Source: Pseudomonas sp. DG56-2
GTDB lineage: Bacteria; Pseudomonadota; Gammaproteobacteria; Pseudomonadales; Pseudomonadaceae
Assembly (NCBI RefSeq): GCF_004803755.1
Contig: NZ_CP032311.1
Coordinates: forward strand, 2,620,501 to 2,684,500
Length of the DNA stretch: 64,000 bases
Reading direction: 5' to 3'
Part shown: positions 10,601 through 18,502 of the stretch, one piece after another
How the letters are laid out: each line of letters begins with the position of its first letter
Position numbering within the stretch: position 1 is the first letter of the stretch
Program-made: the position numbers and the translations under genes
The notes under the pieces: model-generated
Databases searched by the model: none
What the model saw: only the letters and a program-made list of their open reading frames with translations
Told to the model about the DNA's origin: nothing

Positions 10601-11752
10601 GCCCTGCGTGTGCAGTACGCTGTCATCGATAGTCAGATCGCCACCGGCCATCGCCCTGGCTGCTGCGCTGGGGTTACCGGTGTTGCCGCCACCGGTGACA
10701 ATGATGTGGCTGTCTTTGAGCGAAATGCTGCTGGCCTCGGCACGGGCGCCGGCGACGTTGGCACCGCTGGAACTGATCTCAAGACCGCTCCCGTTGATCC
10801 GTGAGCCGCCCAGAGCGTGCAATACAGCCGTTGTAGTCGTGGTGGTTGCGGCGTTGGTGGCGTTGAAGGTGCTGTCGCTGAGTACAATTTCGCTGTTGCC
10901 CTCGGCCCGGGCACCACTGGCTGCCGTAGCGCTGGTGTTGACGGTGATATCGCTGGCGCTGATACGGCTGCCGGATTCGGCCTTCAGGCCATGACTGATG
11001 TTGGTACCGAGCACGGCACCGCTGCTTGTTATCGTGGTGCCTTTGCTCAGCGTGATGCTGCTGCCATCCTGGGCCAGGACTGCGGTGGAGCCTTTGGCTA
11101 TCGTGCTGATCGAGCCGCCGCTGAAGTCAATGGCGCTGCTCACACCGTTGGCCAGCAGTGCCACGTTATTGCTGCCGGTGGTGCTGCCCATGCTCACCTG
11201 ACTGTTGTCGAGGCTGATCACGCCGCCGTTCTGCACCGTGACGCCGGTCATGTTGCTGGCGGTAAACGGCACGCCCAAGGCGGTTTGCGGGAGCATTTCG
11301 ATACGTACACCAGTGCCGCTGATCTTGCCGCCATCCACGGCCACCAGGGCTTTCTGGCCATTGGCAGTGGCGCCGGTTACCGCACTGTTGATGACGCTGC
11401 CTTGCTCGAAGCTGATCTGTATCGCGGCGCCAGCCTTCACGCCGGTAGCATTGGCTGCGCGCAGGTAGACACTGGAACTGTCGACGGCGCCGCTGACGAT
11501 GCCCACACCGTTGGCCACGGTTACCGTTATCGGGACTGGTACGCCCAGCAGCCCAAGCACGGGTCCGAGTTGCAGTGCAGCAACCGAAGGCGGGTGGTCG
11601 TCCAGACGTTCGATGCTGACCACGGCATCTTCGGCCTCAACGTCTTTTATCGACAGGTAACACATGCTCCCCAGGATGAGGCTGATCGCCATGGCCAGGC
11701 GGTTGTGCGCCAGGTGGTCCAGTGGCAGTGCAATTTCGCTGACGTGTTTCAT
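7643..11752 (-). CDS. autotransporter 1 (type Va, pertactin-like passenger)
   Basis: 1369 residues. An extended signal sequence (about 41 residues, cut near VEA/EDA) precedes a long passenger (to about residue 970) made of imperfect repeats of roughly 20 residues of the type seen in right-handed beta-helices (patterns like ASGARAEGNSEIVLSDS). A proline/aspartate-rich linker follows (about 978-1035), then a C-terminal translocator barrel (about 1045-1369) ending in GIKVKF with the terminal Phe typical of outer-membrane barrels. The passenger is probably surface exposed, acting in adhesion or biofilm. I see no protease or esterase catalytic motif. It is divergent from the regulator at 11905, its likely controller. 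Confidence 0.9.
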   Translation of the reverse strand: MKHVSEIALPLDHLAHNRLAMAISLILGSMCYLSIKDVEAEDAVVSIERLDDHPPSVAALQLGPVLGLLGVPVPITVTVANGVGIVSGAVDSSSVYLRAANATGVKAGAAIQISFEQGSVINSAVTGATANGQKALVAVDGGKISGTGVRIEMLPQTALGVPFTASNMTGVTVQNGGVISLDNSQVSMGSTTGSNNVALLANGVSSAIDFSGGSISTIAKGSTAVLAQDGSSITLSKGTTITSSGAVLGTNISHGLKAESGSRISASDITVNTSATAASGARAEGNSEIVLSDSTFNATNAATTTTTTAVLHALGGSRINGSGLEISSSGANVAGARAEASSISLKDSHIIVTGGGNTGNPSAAARAMAGGDLTIDDSVLHTQGTFGHGVSVEGSGSQAQISNSDLSVFGARSIGLNIVAGAQAQVDNSKITVDALNANGPWAPGVLVEGAGSRLVLSGSQIRTTPKSSFGISAGDGADIQISNASVSTQGNYATGISAGNATVNADNVNVYTSGDDNAIGVVANQNAKVTLNGGTVTTRGNGSPVQSNLTFPHALVSRNEGAMLIANGTHLLTQGSQAYGAAVDDGGSMQLNGVSVKTEGDRSIGLYAGVGGIKPGNVVLEANSVTVQTLGANASGARVSRNFKDSQTATLDLRDSSIRTLGDNSAALHAERGGQLHAANTVASTSGSGAHGVLVNSSPSAAILSQASIITQGADAHGMLVKEGGQLSAEQTTVSAAGSDASALYLQGSDVAVSKADVRSSVLHNQQGATLAIDGVAEADLEDVIAGGSGHWLHVDAGATAPGLATINLSSSQVNGAATTAQDSTSTLSMSDTSLWKLTGNSNLSSLGNDNSLIDFSAPVGSGYKTLTVNRYQGNNGTIALNTYLYDDQSPSDKLVIDGGQASGSSNLQIKNTGGPGALTRGNGIQVVDAINGGTTQAQAFRLLSRVKAGPYEYTLHRASLDDSNAQAWYLRSTQDAVPVDPKPQPDPDDDDDDDPKPVDPIDKPVDKPPVVVPPVIVPPVVVPPVVVPPTPQPARQVPNYRPETSLYSAIPGMTLRYSRMLVDTLHERMGEEVRNAVDPLPNEAQSDYGPSLGWGRLIYGQGDQSLGNGSSVDYSQQAFQVGIDLYHSEDTDGSSNQAGLSLSAGKIAGDVEHTDGSAAGDAKVRATGLGGYWTHYGAAGWYLDGVLQFNHFDIQAHPDDLPRLKTKGKGITASLEAGYPFKLNKDESLKIEPQAQVIVSKIKINDSHDAAADVRFEDVDSLTGRLGVRIDKDLFREDGKGKLHRTNLWIRPSVWHEFKSQPKTEFSSNDGFIPFTTDMGGTWTELNLGVDYQVSETTTIHVSGGYEKGLDSDSHGYEGILGIKVKF
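8666..8785 (-). repeat. repeats coding the linker of autotransporter 1
   Basis: Four 15-base units (8666-8725), each coding PPVVV or PPVIV, and a run of seven aspartate codons (8765-8785) made of alternating GAT/GAC. Both are multiples of three, so slippage would change linker length without frameshift. The segment lies between passenger and barrel. Confidence 0.75.
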
Positions 11753-11904
11753 GACGATCTCCCAAAATTCATGGATGCAAGTCTCTGCCTAGGCAGGAAG
11801 CTGCTCTGTAGGAGTCGCCTTAGTTGCACGTAGGATTTTCGCTGAAGGTAGTGCTGGACTAGGCTTGTTCTTCTGGCCTTGGGTGGCCGGGAAGGAGTCG
11901 TCTG
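11753..11904. promoter_or_regulatory. divergent control region of autotransporter 1 and its regulator
   Basis: 152 bases between the two starts. It contains a perfect 12-base palindrome CTGCCTAGGCAG (11785-11796) and the 10-mer CTCTGTAGGA (11804-11813). The 10-mer also occurs, again on the regulator-coding strand, in the matching region near 27850. A second related TGTAGGA-like site (CGTAGGATTTT) is at about 11830. The heptamers resemble half-sites described for the EvgA/BvgA class. Which sequence is bound is inference. Confidence 0.5.
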
Positions 11905-13581
11905 ATGAGTCGGGTGATGATTGTCGAGCCTTTACCGCTGCTGCGCCTGGCGTTGGGCCAAGTGCTTGAGCGGCTGGGGCATCAGGTCGTCGCCCAGACG
12001 GACAACGGTCAGGATGCGCTGCTGCAGGCGCGTAGCGAATCACCGCAGTTGGTGGTGTTGGAACTGGCGATTACCGGGCTCGGCGGTCTGGATCTGACTC
12101 GCCGCTTGAAGTTGCGTGATCCGAGTTTGCAGGTGTTGGTGTACACCACACAAAGCACCAGTCAGTTTGCCCGTTTGTGTGGGCAGGCCGGAGCCGATGG
12201 TTTTGTCAGCAAGCACGATGAGCTGCTCGAGCTTGAACGCGCCTTGGGCGCCGTGTCCCACGGGCGGCGTTATTTTCCTCGAGACGCTCGGGGCGCAGCG
12301 GTTGTGGTGGGAGGCAACGAGCTGGACGCCCTGTCAGCACGGGAATTGACCGTGCTGGAGCTGATCGGCGAAGGCTGCTCGAACCAGGCGATCGCCGAGC
12401 AATTGGCGATCAGCTACAAGACGGTCAGTACTTACAAAACCCGCTTGCAGGAGAAACTTCAGGTCGACTCGCGCCTGGCCCTGGCCAACATAGCGCAACG
12501 CAACGGTATCGGTACACCCAACATGCCGGCGCTGAATGTTGCCGACGAGCCGGTCAACCACGACCCTGACGCAAGCCAGCAAGCCTTGTTACGGGCCATG
12601 CTCGAAGCATCGGCAAAGCCAATGTTCGTGCGTGACCGAGAAGGTCGCTTGCTGATGTGCAACCAACCATTTCTGGCCTTGCACCACACTTCGTTGGAAC
12701 GAGTGCTGGGACAGCGGTTGGGCGATGCGTTCTGGTTTACACCGGAGCAAGGGCGTTGGTACCAGTCGCGTTATGAAGCTTGCATCGAAAAGGGCGAGTC
12801 GTTCAGCGCGCAGAATGTCTTCGAATTCCTGGGCGAACCGCACTATTTACAGTATTGGGCCGAGCCCTGGGTCGATGGCACTGGCGTGGTTCAAGGCATG
12901 GTTGGCAGTTTCGAGGACTTGACCGACCGGCATGTTCTGCTGGGTCAACTGCGTGATGCCCATGAACAGGCCGAGTCGCGCTACCGCGAGGTCACCCGTT
13001 TTGCCCGTGTGGTCTATGAGGACCTGAATGAACCGCTGCAGCGTTTGCAAACGGGCCTTGGCAAAGCGAGTCTGCCGGCAGCAGGTCTGGCTGCTCTGCA
13101 TAAACTCAATCGCCGTCTCCATCAACTGGAGCAACTGCTTCGCCTGGAACAACTGCATCCGCCGCTGGTGCCGACTCAGCTGGATATCGTCGAGTGGCTG
13201 CAGGAGCAGTTGGCCACTCTCGCTGTGGCGCCATCACTGGACTGCAAAAGCGTGAGCGCACGGCAGCTGTGGATCGATGGCGATCGCTTTGGCGAACTGC
13301 TCGGCACATTGTTGCAGTACCTGAATGAAGCGGCGCCACAAACACCGCTCACTATCAGCCTGGCCACTCGCATGCAACTCAGCGGTGTGGTCACGCTGAA
13401 CCTGGCCGTTTCGCTGTGCCAGCCGCTGGTGCATCGCCAGGGGCTGGCCTTGCAGTTGTGTCGACACCTGAGCCAGTCGATGGAGGGCAGCTTTCGTGAT
13501 GTGCGTGAAAACGGCGAAACCACATTTCTCATCGAACTCGAGTCGCCTGCGGCATTGGCTGGTTCCCTGCACGGCTATTGA
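11905..13581 (+). CDS. hybrid regulator 1: EvgA/BvgA-like REC-HTH fused to PAS and a kinase-like remnant
   Basis: 558 residues. Order: receiver domain (1-120), LuxR/NarL-type helix-turn-helix (about 142-205, with SYKTVSTYKTRLQEKL), PAS (about 229-345), then a histidine-kinase-like tail (about 355-550). The receiver is eroded: the phospho-acceptor position is Glu53 (VVLELAITG) and the acidic pocket reads VEP. In the tail the expected His is Glu372 (YEDLNEPL), and the N-box asparagine is missing, so kinase activity is unlikely. The REC-HTH half resembles EvgA/BvgA. It is a paralogue of the protein at 26044. Probably a cytoplasmic transcription factor for the divergent autotransporter that senses an internal signal through PAS. 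Confidence 0.8.
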   Translation: MSRVMIVEPLPLLRLALGQVLERLGHQVVAQTDNGQDALLQARSESPQLVVLELAITGLGGLDLTRRLKLRDPSLQVLVYTTQSTSQFARLCGQAGADGFVSKHDELLELERALGAVSHGRRYFPRDARGAAVVVGGNELDALSARELTVLELIGEGCSNQAIAEQLAISYKTVSTYKTRLQEKLQVDSRLALANIAQRNGIGTPNMPALNVADEPVNHDPDASQQALLRAMLEASAKPMFVRDREGRLLMCNQPFLALHHTSLERVLGQRLGDAFWFTPEQGRWYQSRYEACIEKGESFSAQNVFEFLGEPHYLQYWAEPWVDGTGVVQGMVGSFEDLTDRHVLLGQLRDAHEQAESRYREVTRFARVVYEDLNEPLQRLQTGLGKASLPAAGLAALHKLNRRLHQLEQLLRLEQLHPPLVPTQLDIVEWLQEQLATLAVAPSLDCKSVSARQLWIDGDRFGELLGTLLQYLNEAAPQTPLTISLATRMQLSGVVTLNLAVSLCQPLVHRQGLALQLCRHLSQSMEGSFRDVRENGETTFLIELESPAALAGSLHGY

Positions 13582-13773
13582 TTTGAGACAGAGGCCCGTG
13601 GCGCAAGCGCATTAGACTCCTCGCGGTTGCTTGATAATTTTGAGCATAAATGACCCGTCTCTCTCACCACTGGCGCTACGCTAGGTTGGTCACGGTGCGA
13701 TCCGCGAGCTGATGGCGTCCTTGGCAGGTTTGGTCTATCAGTAGTCAGTTACTTACTTGTGTGAGGTCTTGAC

Positions 13774-14595
13774 ATGGCAAAAGAGAAAAAGCACGCCCCC
13801 AAGGGCAATCCCGAGGCGCGCGGGAAGTTGAAAAACAAGGACTACCTCGAACAGTTGCGCCAATTGCATGTCGAGCTGGTCAAGATGCAGGAGTGGGTGA
13901 AAGAGAAGGGCATCAAGGTCTGCGTCATTTTCGAAGGCCGTGACGGGGCAGGTAAAGGCGGCACGATCAAAGCACTTACCGAACGGGTCAGCCCGCGGGT
14001 GTTCCGAGTCGTGGCATTGCCGGCGCCTAACGACCGAGAAAAGAGCCAGATGTACCTGCAGCGTTATCTGCCGCACCTGCCTGCTGCGGGTGAAGTGGTG
14101 ATTTTCGACCGCAGTTGGTACAACCGCGCAGGTGTCGAGCGGGTGATGGGGTTCTGCAGTCAGGAACAGGTTGAAGGGTTCCTTGACGCCGTGCCTGCCG
14201 TGGAGCGGGCGATCATCGATTCCGGGGTCATTCTGCTCAAGTACTGGCTGGAAGTCAGCGAAGAGGAACAGACCCGTCGCCTTGAGGCGCGCATAGAAGA
14301 CGGGCGTAAAATCTGGAAACTGTCACCGATGGACCTCAAGTCGTACAGCCGCTGGTATGACTATTCCCGGGCACGCGACGACATGTTCAAGGCTACCGAC
14401 ACCGGCCACGCGCCTTGGTTTGTGGCTGATTCGAACGACAAGCGCCGTGCGCGGCTGAACATCATTTCCGACCTGCTCAGTCGCATCCCCTACAAGGAAG
14501 TGCCGCGCGAGAAGGTCAAGCTGCCTAAACGCCAGAAGAAAGGCGACTATCGGGAGCCGAACTATCAGTTCAAGCGCGTTACCGAACGCTTCTAA
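13774..14595 (+). CDS. ppk2: polyphosphate kinase 2 (PPK2)
   Basis: 273 residues, the usual one-domain PPK2 length. It has the P-loop GRDGAGKGG (about residues 56-64), the Walker B-like VVIFDRSWYNRAGVE, and the lid segment with RR and the RDD motif. PPK2 transfers phosphate between polyphosphate and nucleotides, generally making GTP or ATP from the diphosphate. It stands alone between the regulator and the next gene; the 192-base upstream gap probably carries its promoter. Confidence 0.92.
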   Translation: MAKEKKHAPKGNPEARGKLKNKDYLEQLRQLHVELVKMQEWVKEKGIKVCVIFEGRDGAGKGGTIKALTERVSPRVFRVVALPAPNDREKSQMYLQRYLPHLPAAGEVVIFDRSWYNRAGVERVMGFCSQEQVEGFLDAVPAVERAIIDSGVILLKYWLEVSEEEQTRRLEARIEDGRKIWKLSPMDLKSYSRWYDYSRARDDMFKATDTGHAPWFVADSNDKRRARLNIISDLLSRIPYKEVPREKVKLPKRQKKGDYREPNYQFKRVTERF

Positions 14596-14774
14596 TCTCC
14601 TCGGAACACTGCCTTCTGTGGGCGCCGGCCTTAGCGACGATGGGACTGCTGAACGGTTCCATCGCGGCTTGTTTTATCCTCGCGCAAAAATCGATACCAC
14701 CCTTCACGGGAGGGGTGCGGTCGACCTTCATTGCATAAGCTGGTCTGACCCAGCGCTTGCCAGGACATTTGGCA

Positions 14775-15665
14775 ATGCGTGCATGCAGAGAGGTTACCGA
14801 GGTGTATCGAAAGCTGTTTTCAGTGGCCGGCAGGCCCCGCAGGCTCGATGGTGGGGCGTTGTTTGGCACGACACCGCGCAGCATCTGGAGTGAGTGGCTG
14901 AGCGCTGACGTTGAGAATCAGGTCGAGACCGCATCGCGGGCATTATTAGTCCAGCAGGACGGTCGGAACATCCTGGTCATGGCTGGTTCTGATGCTTTGC
15001 TGGCGCCGCTGCCGCCCACCTGCCGCTGCCAACGTCCAGCCCCAGGCCTACTCGATAGCTTGGCGAGGTTGGGCGTGACAGAAGAGCAAATTCACGCTGT
15101 GGTGCTTACACATCTTCACGCGATGCTCGCGCCGGAGGTACGTCGGGCCGTTAGCGACGGCGACACCCCGCGCTTGCTATTTCCGTCTGCCCGCTACTTG
15201 GTCAGCCGCCAGCACTGGAAGCGGGCCAGTCACCCACACCCCCGTGATCGTGTGCTGTTTGTCGGGCAGATCGTCAGCCAGTTGCAAAGTAGTGGCCGTC
15301 TAGTCCTGCTGGACGATCAGGCCAATGAACTGTTGGGTGTAGGCTGGCGCTTCCACGTCAGCGATGGCTACACCCCGGGACAGCTACTGCCGGAAATAGA
15401 TATGCCAGGCGGCCCGGTGATCTTTGGCGGTGACCTGGTGCCCGCCGCGCACTGGCTTGCGCTCGATCTGACTACCGCATTCGACCGCAATCCAGAAGGC
15501 CTGATCGATGAAAGGGAAAGTCTGCTGGATCACCTGATTGCCAGCGGCGCAAGGTTGTTTCTGCCCCGTGATCCACAGACTGCGATGATCAAGGTCAACC
15601 GCGACCGGCAATCGCGCTATCAACCTTACGACCACCATGACCAAGTCCATCGGCTGGACCTATAA
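14775..15665 (+). CDS. metallo-beta-lactamase-fold protein with eroded metal site
   Basis: About 296 residues. The fold is recognisable from RLDGGALFG near the N-terminus, [23 protein letters not shown] and [11 protein letters not shown]. In active members the second motif reads HLHxDH and the third has a histidine after TPG. Here they read HLHAML and TPGQL, so several zinc ligands are gone. It may have lost hydrolase activity. Start uncertain: ATG 14775 has AGGA at good spacing, while GTG 14802 follows GAGAGG and would give VYRKLF. It ends 23 bases before etfB and may be cotranscribed. Confidence 0.65.
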   Translation: MRACREVTEVYRKLFSVAGRPRRLDGGALFGTTPRSIWSEWLSADVENQVETASRALLVQQDGRNILVMAGSDALLAPLPPTCRCQRPAPGLLDSLARLGVTEEQIHAVVLTHLHAMLAPEVRRAVSDGDTPRLLFPSARYLVSRQHWKRASHPHPRDRVLFVGQIVSQLQSSGRLVLLDDQANELLGVGWRFHVSDGYTPGQLLPEIDMPGGPVIFGGDLVPAAHWLALDLTTAFDRNPEGLIDERESLLDHLIASGARLFLPRDPQTAMIKVNRDRQSRYQPYDHHDQVHRLDL

Positions 15666-15688
15666 AAATCGCTCAACAGGAGTGCTTT

Positions 15689-16438
15689 ATGAAAGTAATG
15701 GCTGCGGTAAAGCGCGTGGTCGACTACAACGTCAAGGTCCGCGTCAAGGCGGATGGCTCAGGCGTCGACCTCGCCAACGTGAAAATGGCGCTCAACCCTT
15801 TCTGCGAAATTGCTGTGGAAGAAGCGGTGCGGCTCAAGGAGCAGGGTATTGCTACAGAAGTTGTGGTGGTGACTGTGGGCCCGACCTCGGCGCAGGAGCA
15901 ATTGCGCACGGCCCTGGCACTGGGTGCCGATCGCGCTGTTCTGATCGACTCCAGCGAAGAACTCAGTTCCCTGGCCGTGGCCAAGTTGCTCAAAGCGGTG
16001 GTCGATAGAGAGCAGCCGCAGTTGGTCATCCTTGGCAAACAAGCCATCGACAGCGACAACAACCAGACTGGGCAGATGCTGGCCGCATTGAGCGGTTATG
16101 CCCAAGGCACCTTCGCATCCAAGGTTGAAGTGTTGAATGACAAGCTCAACGTCACCCGCGAAATCGACGGTGGGTTGCAGACCGTTGCCTTGAGTCTGCC
16201 GGCAATCGTTACCACTGACCTGCGCTTGAACGAGCCACGCTATGCGTCGTTGCCGAACATCATGAAGGCCAAGAAAAAACCGTTGGAAACCCTCACCCCA
16301 GAGGCACTCGGCGTGTCTACTGCCTCCACCAACAAACTTTTGAAGGTCGAAGCGCCGGCTGCTCGTAGCGCTGGCATCAAGGTCAAGTCGGTGGCTGAGC
16401 TGGTCGAAAAACTCAAGAACGAGGCGAAGGTGATCTAA
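15689..16438 (+). CDS. etfB: electron transfer flavoprotein beta subunit
   Basis: 249 residues, full EtfB length. It begins [20 protein letters not shown] and contains the [16 protein letters not shown] and [16 protein letters not shown] segments typical of the AMP-binding beta subunit. With EtfA it carries electrons from acyl-CoA dehydrogenases to ETF:quinone oxidoreductase. AGGAG precedes the ATG. The stop codon directly abuts the etfA start. No ETF-QO gene is nearby. Confidence 0.95.
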   Translation: MKVMAAVKRVVDYNVKVRVKADGSGVDLANVKMALNPFCEIAVEEAVRLKEQGIATEVVVVTVGPTSAQEQLRTALALGADRAVLIDSSEELSSLAVAKLLKAVVDREQPQLVILGKQAIDSDNNQTGQMLAALSGYAQGTFASKVEVLNDKLNVTREIDGGLQTVALSLPAIVTTDLRLNEPRYASLPNIMKAKKKPLETLTPEALGVSTASTNKLLKVEAPAARSAGIKVKSVAELVEKLKNEAKVI

Positions 16439-17383
16439 ATGACAATTCTGGTTATCGCAGAGCACAACAACCAGCAGCTCGGTGCTGCAACCCTGAACAC
16501 AGTCGCGGCAGCGCAACAGTTGGGCGGCGACGTTCACCTCCTGGTAGCCGGTGCCGAGACCGACGCTGTTGTTGCGGCAGCGCGAATCGTCACGGGCATC
16601 AGCAAGGTCCTGGTCGCCAATCACGCCGCCTATGCCCACCAGTTGCCAGAGAACGTCGCAGCGCTCGTTACGGGGCTGGTGATCGACCAAAGCGTGATCT
16701 ACAGCCATGTCCTGGCTGCGGCCACCGTCAATGGCAAGAACATCCTGCCCCGGGTGGCGGCAACCCTGGACGTCGACCAGATCTCCGAGATTATCGCGGT
16801 GGAGTCGGCCGATACCTTCAAACGCCCGATCTACGCGGGAAATGCAATCGCCACTGTGCAATCGAATGCTGCCGTCAAGGTGATCACCGTTCGCACCACT
16901 GGTTTCGACGCGGTTGCTGGCGAAGGTGGTTCGGCTGTTGTCGAAACCTTGGCGTCGGTTTTTGACACGGGTACTTCGGCGTTCGTCAGCGAGGCGCTGG
17001 CCAAGTCGGATCGTCCTGAACTAACAGCGGCGAAGATTATTGTGTCCGGCGGACGTGGCCTGCAAAACGGTGACAACTTCAAGCATTTGTACAGCTTGGC
17101 CAACAAGTTGGGTGCGGGCGTCGGCGCTTCGCGTGCAGCGGTTGACGCCGGTTTCGTCGCCAATGATATGCAGGTCGGCCAGACTGGCAAGATCGTCGCA
17201 CCGCAACTGTACATCGCTGTTGGCATTTCCGGTGCGATCCAGCATCTGGCGGGGATGAAGGACTCCAAAGTCATCGTTGCGATCAACAAGGATGAGGAGG
17301 CACCGATTTTCCAGGTCGCCGATTATGGCCTGGTAGCAGATCTGTTCGAAGCCGTGCCCGAGCTGGAACAACGGGTGTCCTGA
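16439..17383 (+). CDS. etfA: electron transfer flavoprotein alpha subunit
   Basis: 314 residues. The C-terminal FAD-binding part is intact ([39 protein letters not shown]). The middle part [19 protein letters not shown] is the canonical EtfA signature. It pairs with EtfB one base upstream. An acyl-CoA dehydrogenase gene lies 1.1 kb downstream, beyond a terminator, and could be one of its electron donors (inference). Confidence 0.95.
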   Translation: MTILVIAEHNNQQLGAATLNTVAAAQQLGGDVHLLVAGAETDAVVAAARIVTGISKVLVANHAAYAHQLPENVAALVTGLVIDQSVIYSHVLAAATVNGKNILPRVAATLDVDQISEIIAVESADTFKRPIYAGNAIATVQSNAAVKVITVRTTGFDAVAGEGGSAVVETLASVFDTGTSAFVSEALAKSDRPELTAAKIIVSGGRGLQNGDNFKHLYSLANKLGAGVGASRAAVDAGFVANDMQVGQTGKIVAPQLYIAVGISGAIQHLAGMKDSKVIVAINKDEEAPIFQVADYGLVADLFEAVPELEQRVS

Positions 17384-17443
17384 ACCTGCCAATCTGCCTG
17401 CGCGGTCTTGCCTCGCGACGTGCTTGACCCTCACCCCCCACAC

Positions 17444-17473
17444 AAAACGCGGCAGGCAACTGCCGTGTTTTTT
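17444..17473 (+). terminator. rho-independent terminator after etfA
   Basis: Nine-base stem (17447-17455 with 17460-17468, one G-T pair) with a GCAA loop, flanked by AAAA on the left and a TTTTT run on the right, 60 bases after the etfA stop. This separates etfBA from the aru operon. Confidence 0.85.
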
Positions 17474-17569
17474 GTCTGTCCGCAGTTGTGCAAAGTTGTA
17501 ACAGGCCCGCTTGGAGCCTGTCTTTAACTTTGATTTAAATATTAATAATCAACTAGATAGATAACTTAT

Positions 17570-17629
17570 GTGATCTGTTACATCACGCACAGTGCCCGAT
17601 TGTCTCCTTGCTGAACACTCGTTTAGTAT
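17570..17629 (+). promoter_or_regulatory. candidate promoter and operator of the aruIH operon
   Basis: A sigma-70-like pair TTGTCT (17600-17605) and TAGTAT (17624-17629) with an 18-base spacer lies 50 bases before the first ATG. Just upstream is a dyad GTGAT-N7-ATCAC (17570-17586) that could be an activator or repressor site. The surrounding 17510-17590 is AT-rich. No regulator gene can be assigned from position alone. Confidence 0.45.
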
Positions 17630-17679
17630 GGCCTCAAGTCCTTCCCCCTCACGCCAACCACAATAATTCGAGGCCTCCC

Positions 17680-18471
17680 ATGACTATACCTTCGTCGCTG
17701 CTGAGCAAAGTCGAAGCCGGCGTTGCCTGGATCACCCTGAATCGCCCCGAGCAACGCAACGCCCTGGATATCCCCAGCCTGAAAAAGCTGCATGCCTTGC
17801 TTGATGAGCACAATGCCGACCCTGCCGTGCGCGTGGTCGTGCTGACCGGCAGTGGCCGCAGCTTCTGTGCCGGCGCGGACCTGGCCGAATGGGCCGAGGC
17901 CGAAGCCCGCGGTGCGCTGGAAAGCTATGGCTGGACCGAAACCGCCCATGCCTTGATGCAACGCCTGCACAGCCTCGACAAACCCACCATCGCCGCAATC
18001 AACGGTACCGCCGTGGGTGCCGGGATGGACCTGACCCTGTGCTGCGACATGCGCGTGGCAGCAGCATCGGCCCGTTTCAAGGCCGGCTATACCAGCATGG
18101 CCTATAGCCCTGACGCGGGCGCCAGCTGGCATTTGCCCAGGTTGATCGGCACCGAACAGGCCAAGCGCCTGTTGTTTCTAGACGAGCTTTGGGGCGCTGA
18201 GCGGGCGTTGGCGGCCGGCTTGGTCGGTGAGGTCTGCGCAGATGCCCAGTTGCTGGCCGTCAGCGCCGAACTGGCCGGGCGCCTGGCGGTCGGTCCGACA
18301 TTCGCTTTTGCCCAGACCAAGCGCCTGATCCGTGAGGGCGCCCAGCGCACCCTCGCAGAACAGCTGCAGGCCGAACTTGGCGCAGGCCTGCTGTGTGGAC
18401 GCAGCGAGGATGGCGCCGAAGCGTTACGTGCAAGTGTCGAGAGGCGCGCAGCAAAATTCGTTGGCAAATAA
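17680..18471 (+). CDS. enoyl-CoA hydratase/isomerase (crotonase) family protein
   Basis: 263 residues from ATG 17680, preceded by GAGG; the frame is open further upstream but lacks a ribosome site. Crotonase features: RPEQRNALD, the oxyanion segment FCAGADL, and GTAVGAGMDLTL. In the catalytic region it reads SPDAGASWHLPR. That lacks the two glutamates of classical hydratases but keeps an Asp as in PaaG-type isomerases, so hydration is not assured. It is the first gene of the aru operon; equivalents sit beside aruH and aruI in P. aeruginosa. Confidence 0.85.
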   Translation: MTIPSSLLSKVEAGVAWITLNRPEQRNALDIPSLKKLHALLDEHNADPAVRVVVLTGSGRSFCAGADLAEWAEAEARGALESYGWTETAHALMQRLHSLDKPTIAAINGTAVGAGMDLTLCCDMRVAAASARFKAGYTSMAYSPDAGASWHLPRLIGTEQAKRLLFLDELWGAERALAAGLVGEVCADAQLLAVSAELAGRLAVGPTFAFAQTKRLIREGAQRTLAEQLQAELGAGLLCGRSEDGAEALRASVERRAAKFVGK

Positions 18472-18502
18472 TCACTTACAACACCTTCTTCAGGAACATT
18501 CC

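Noticed and set aside
14618..14720. REP-like element in the gap after ppk2 (CTGTGGGCGCCGGCC)
   Set aside because: Resembles Pseudomonas REP only at the start and has no clear paired arm.
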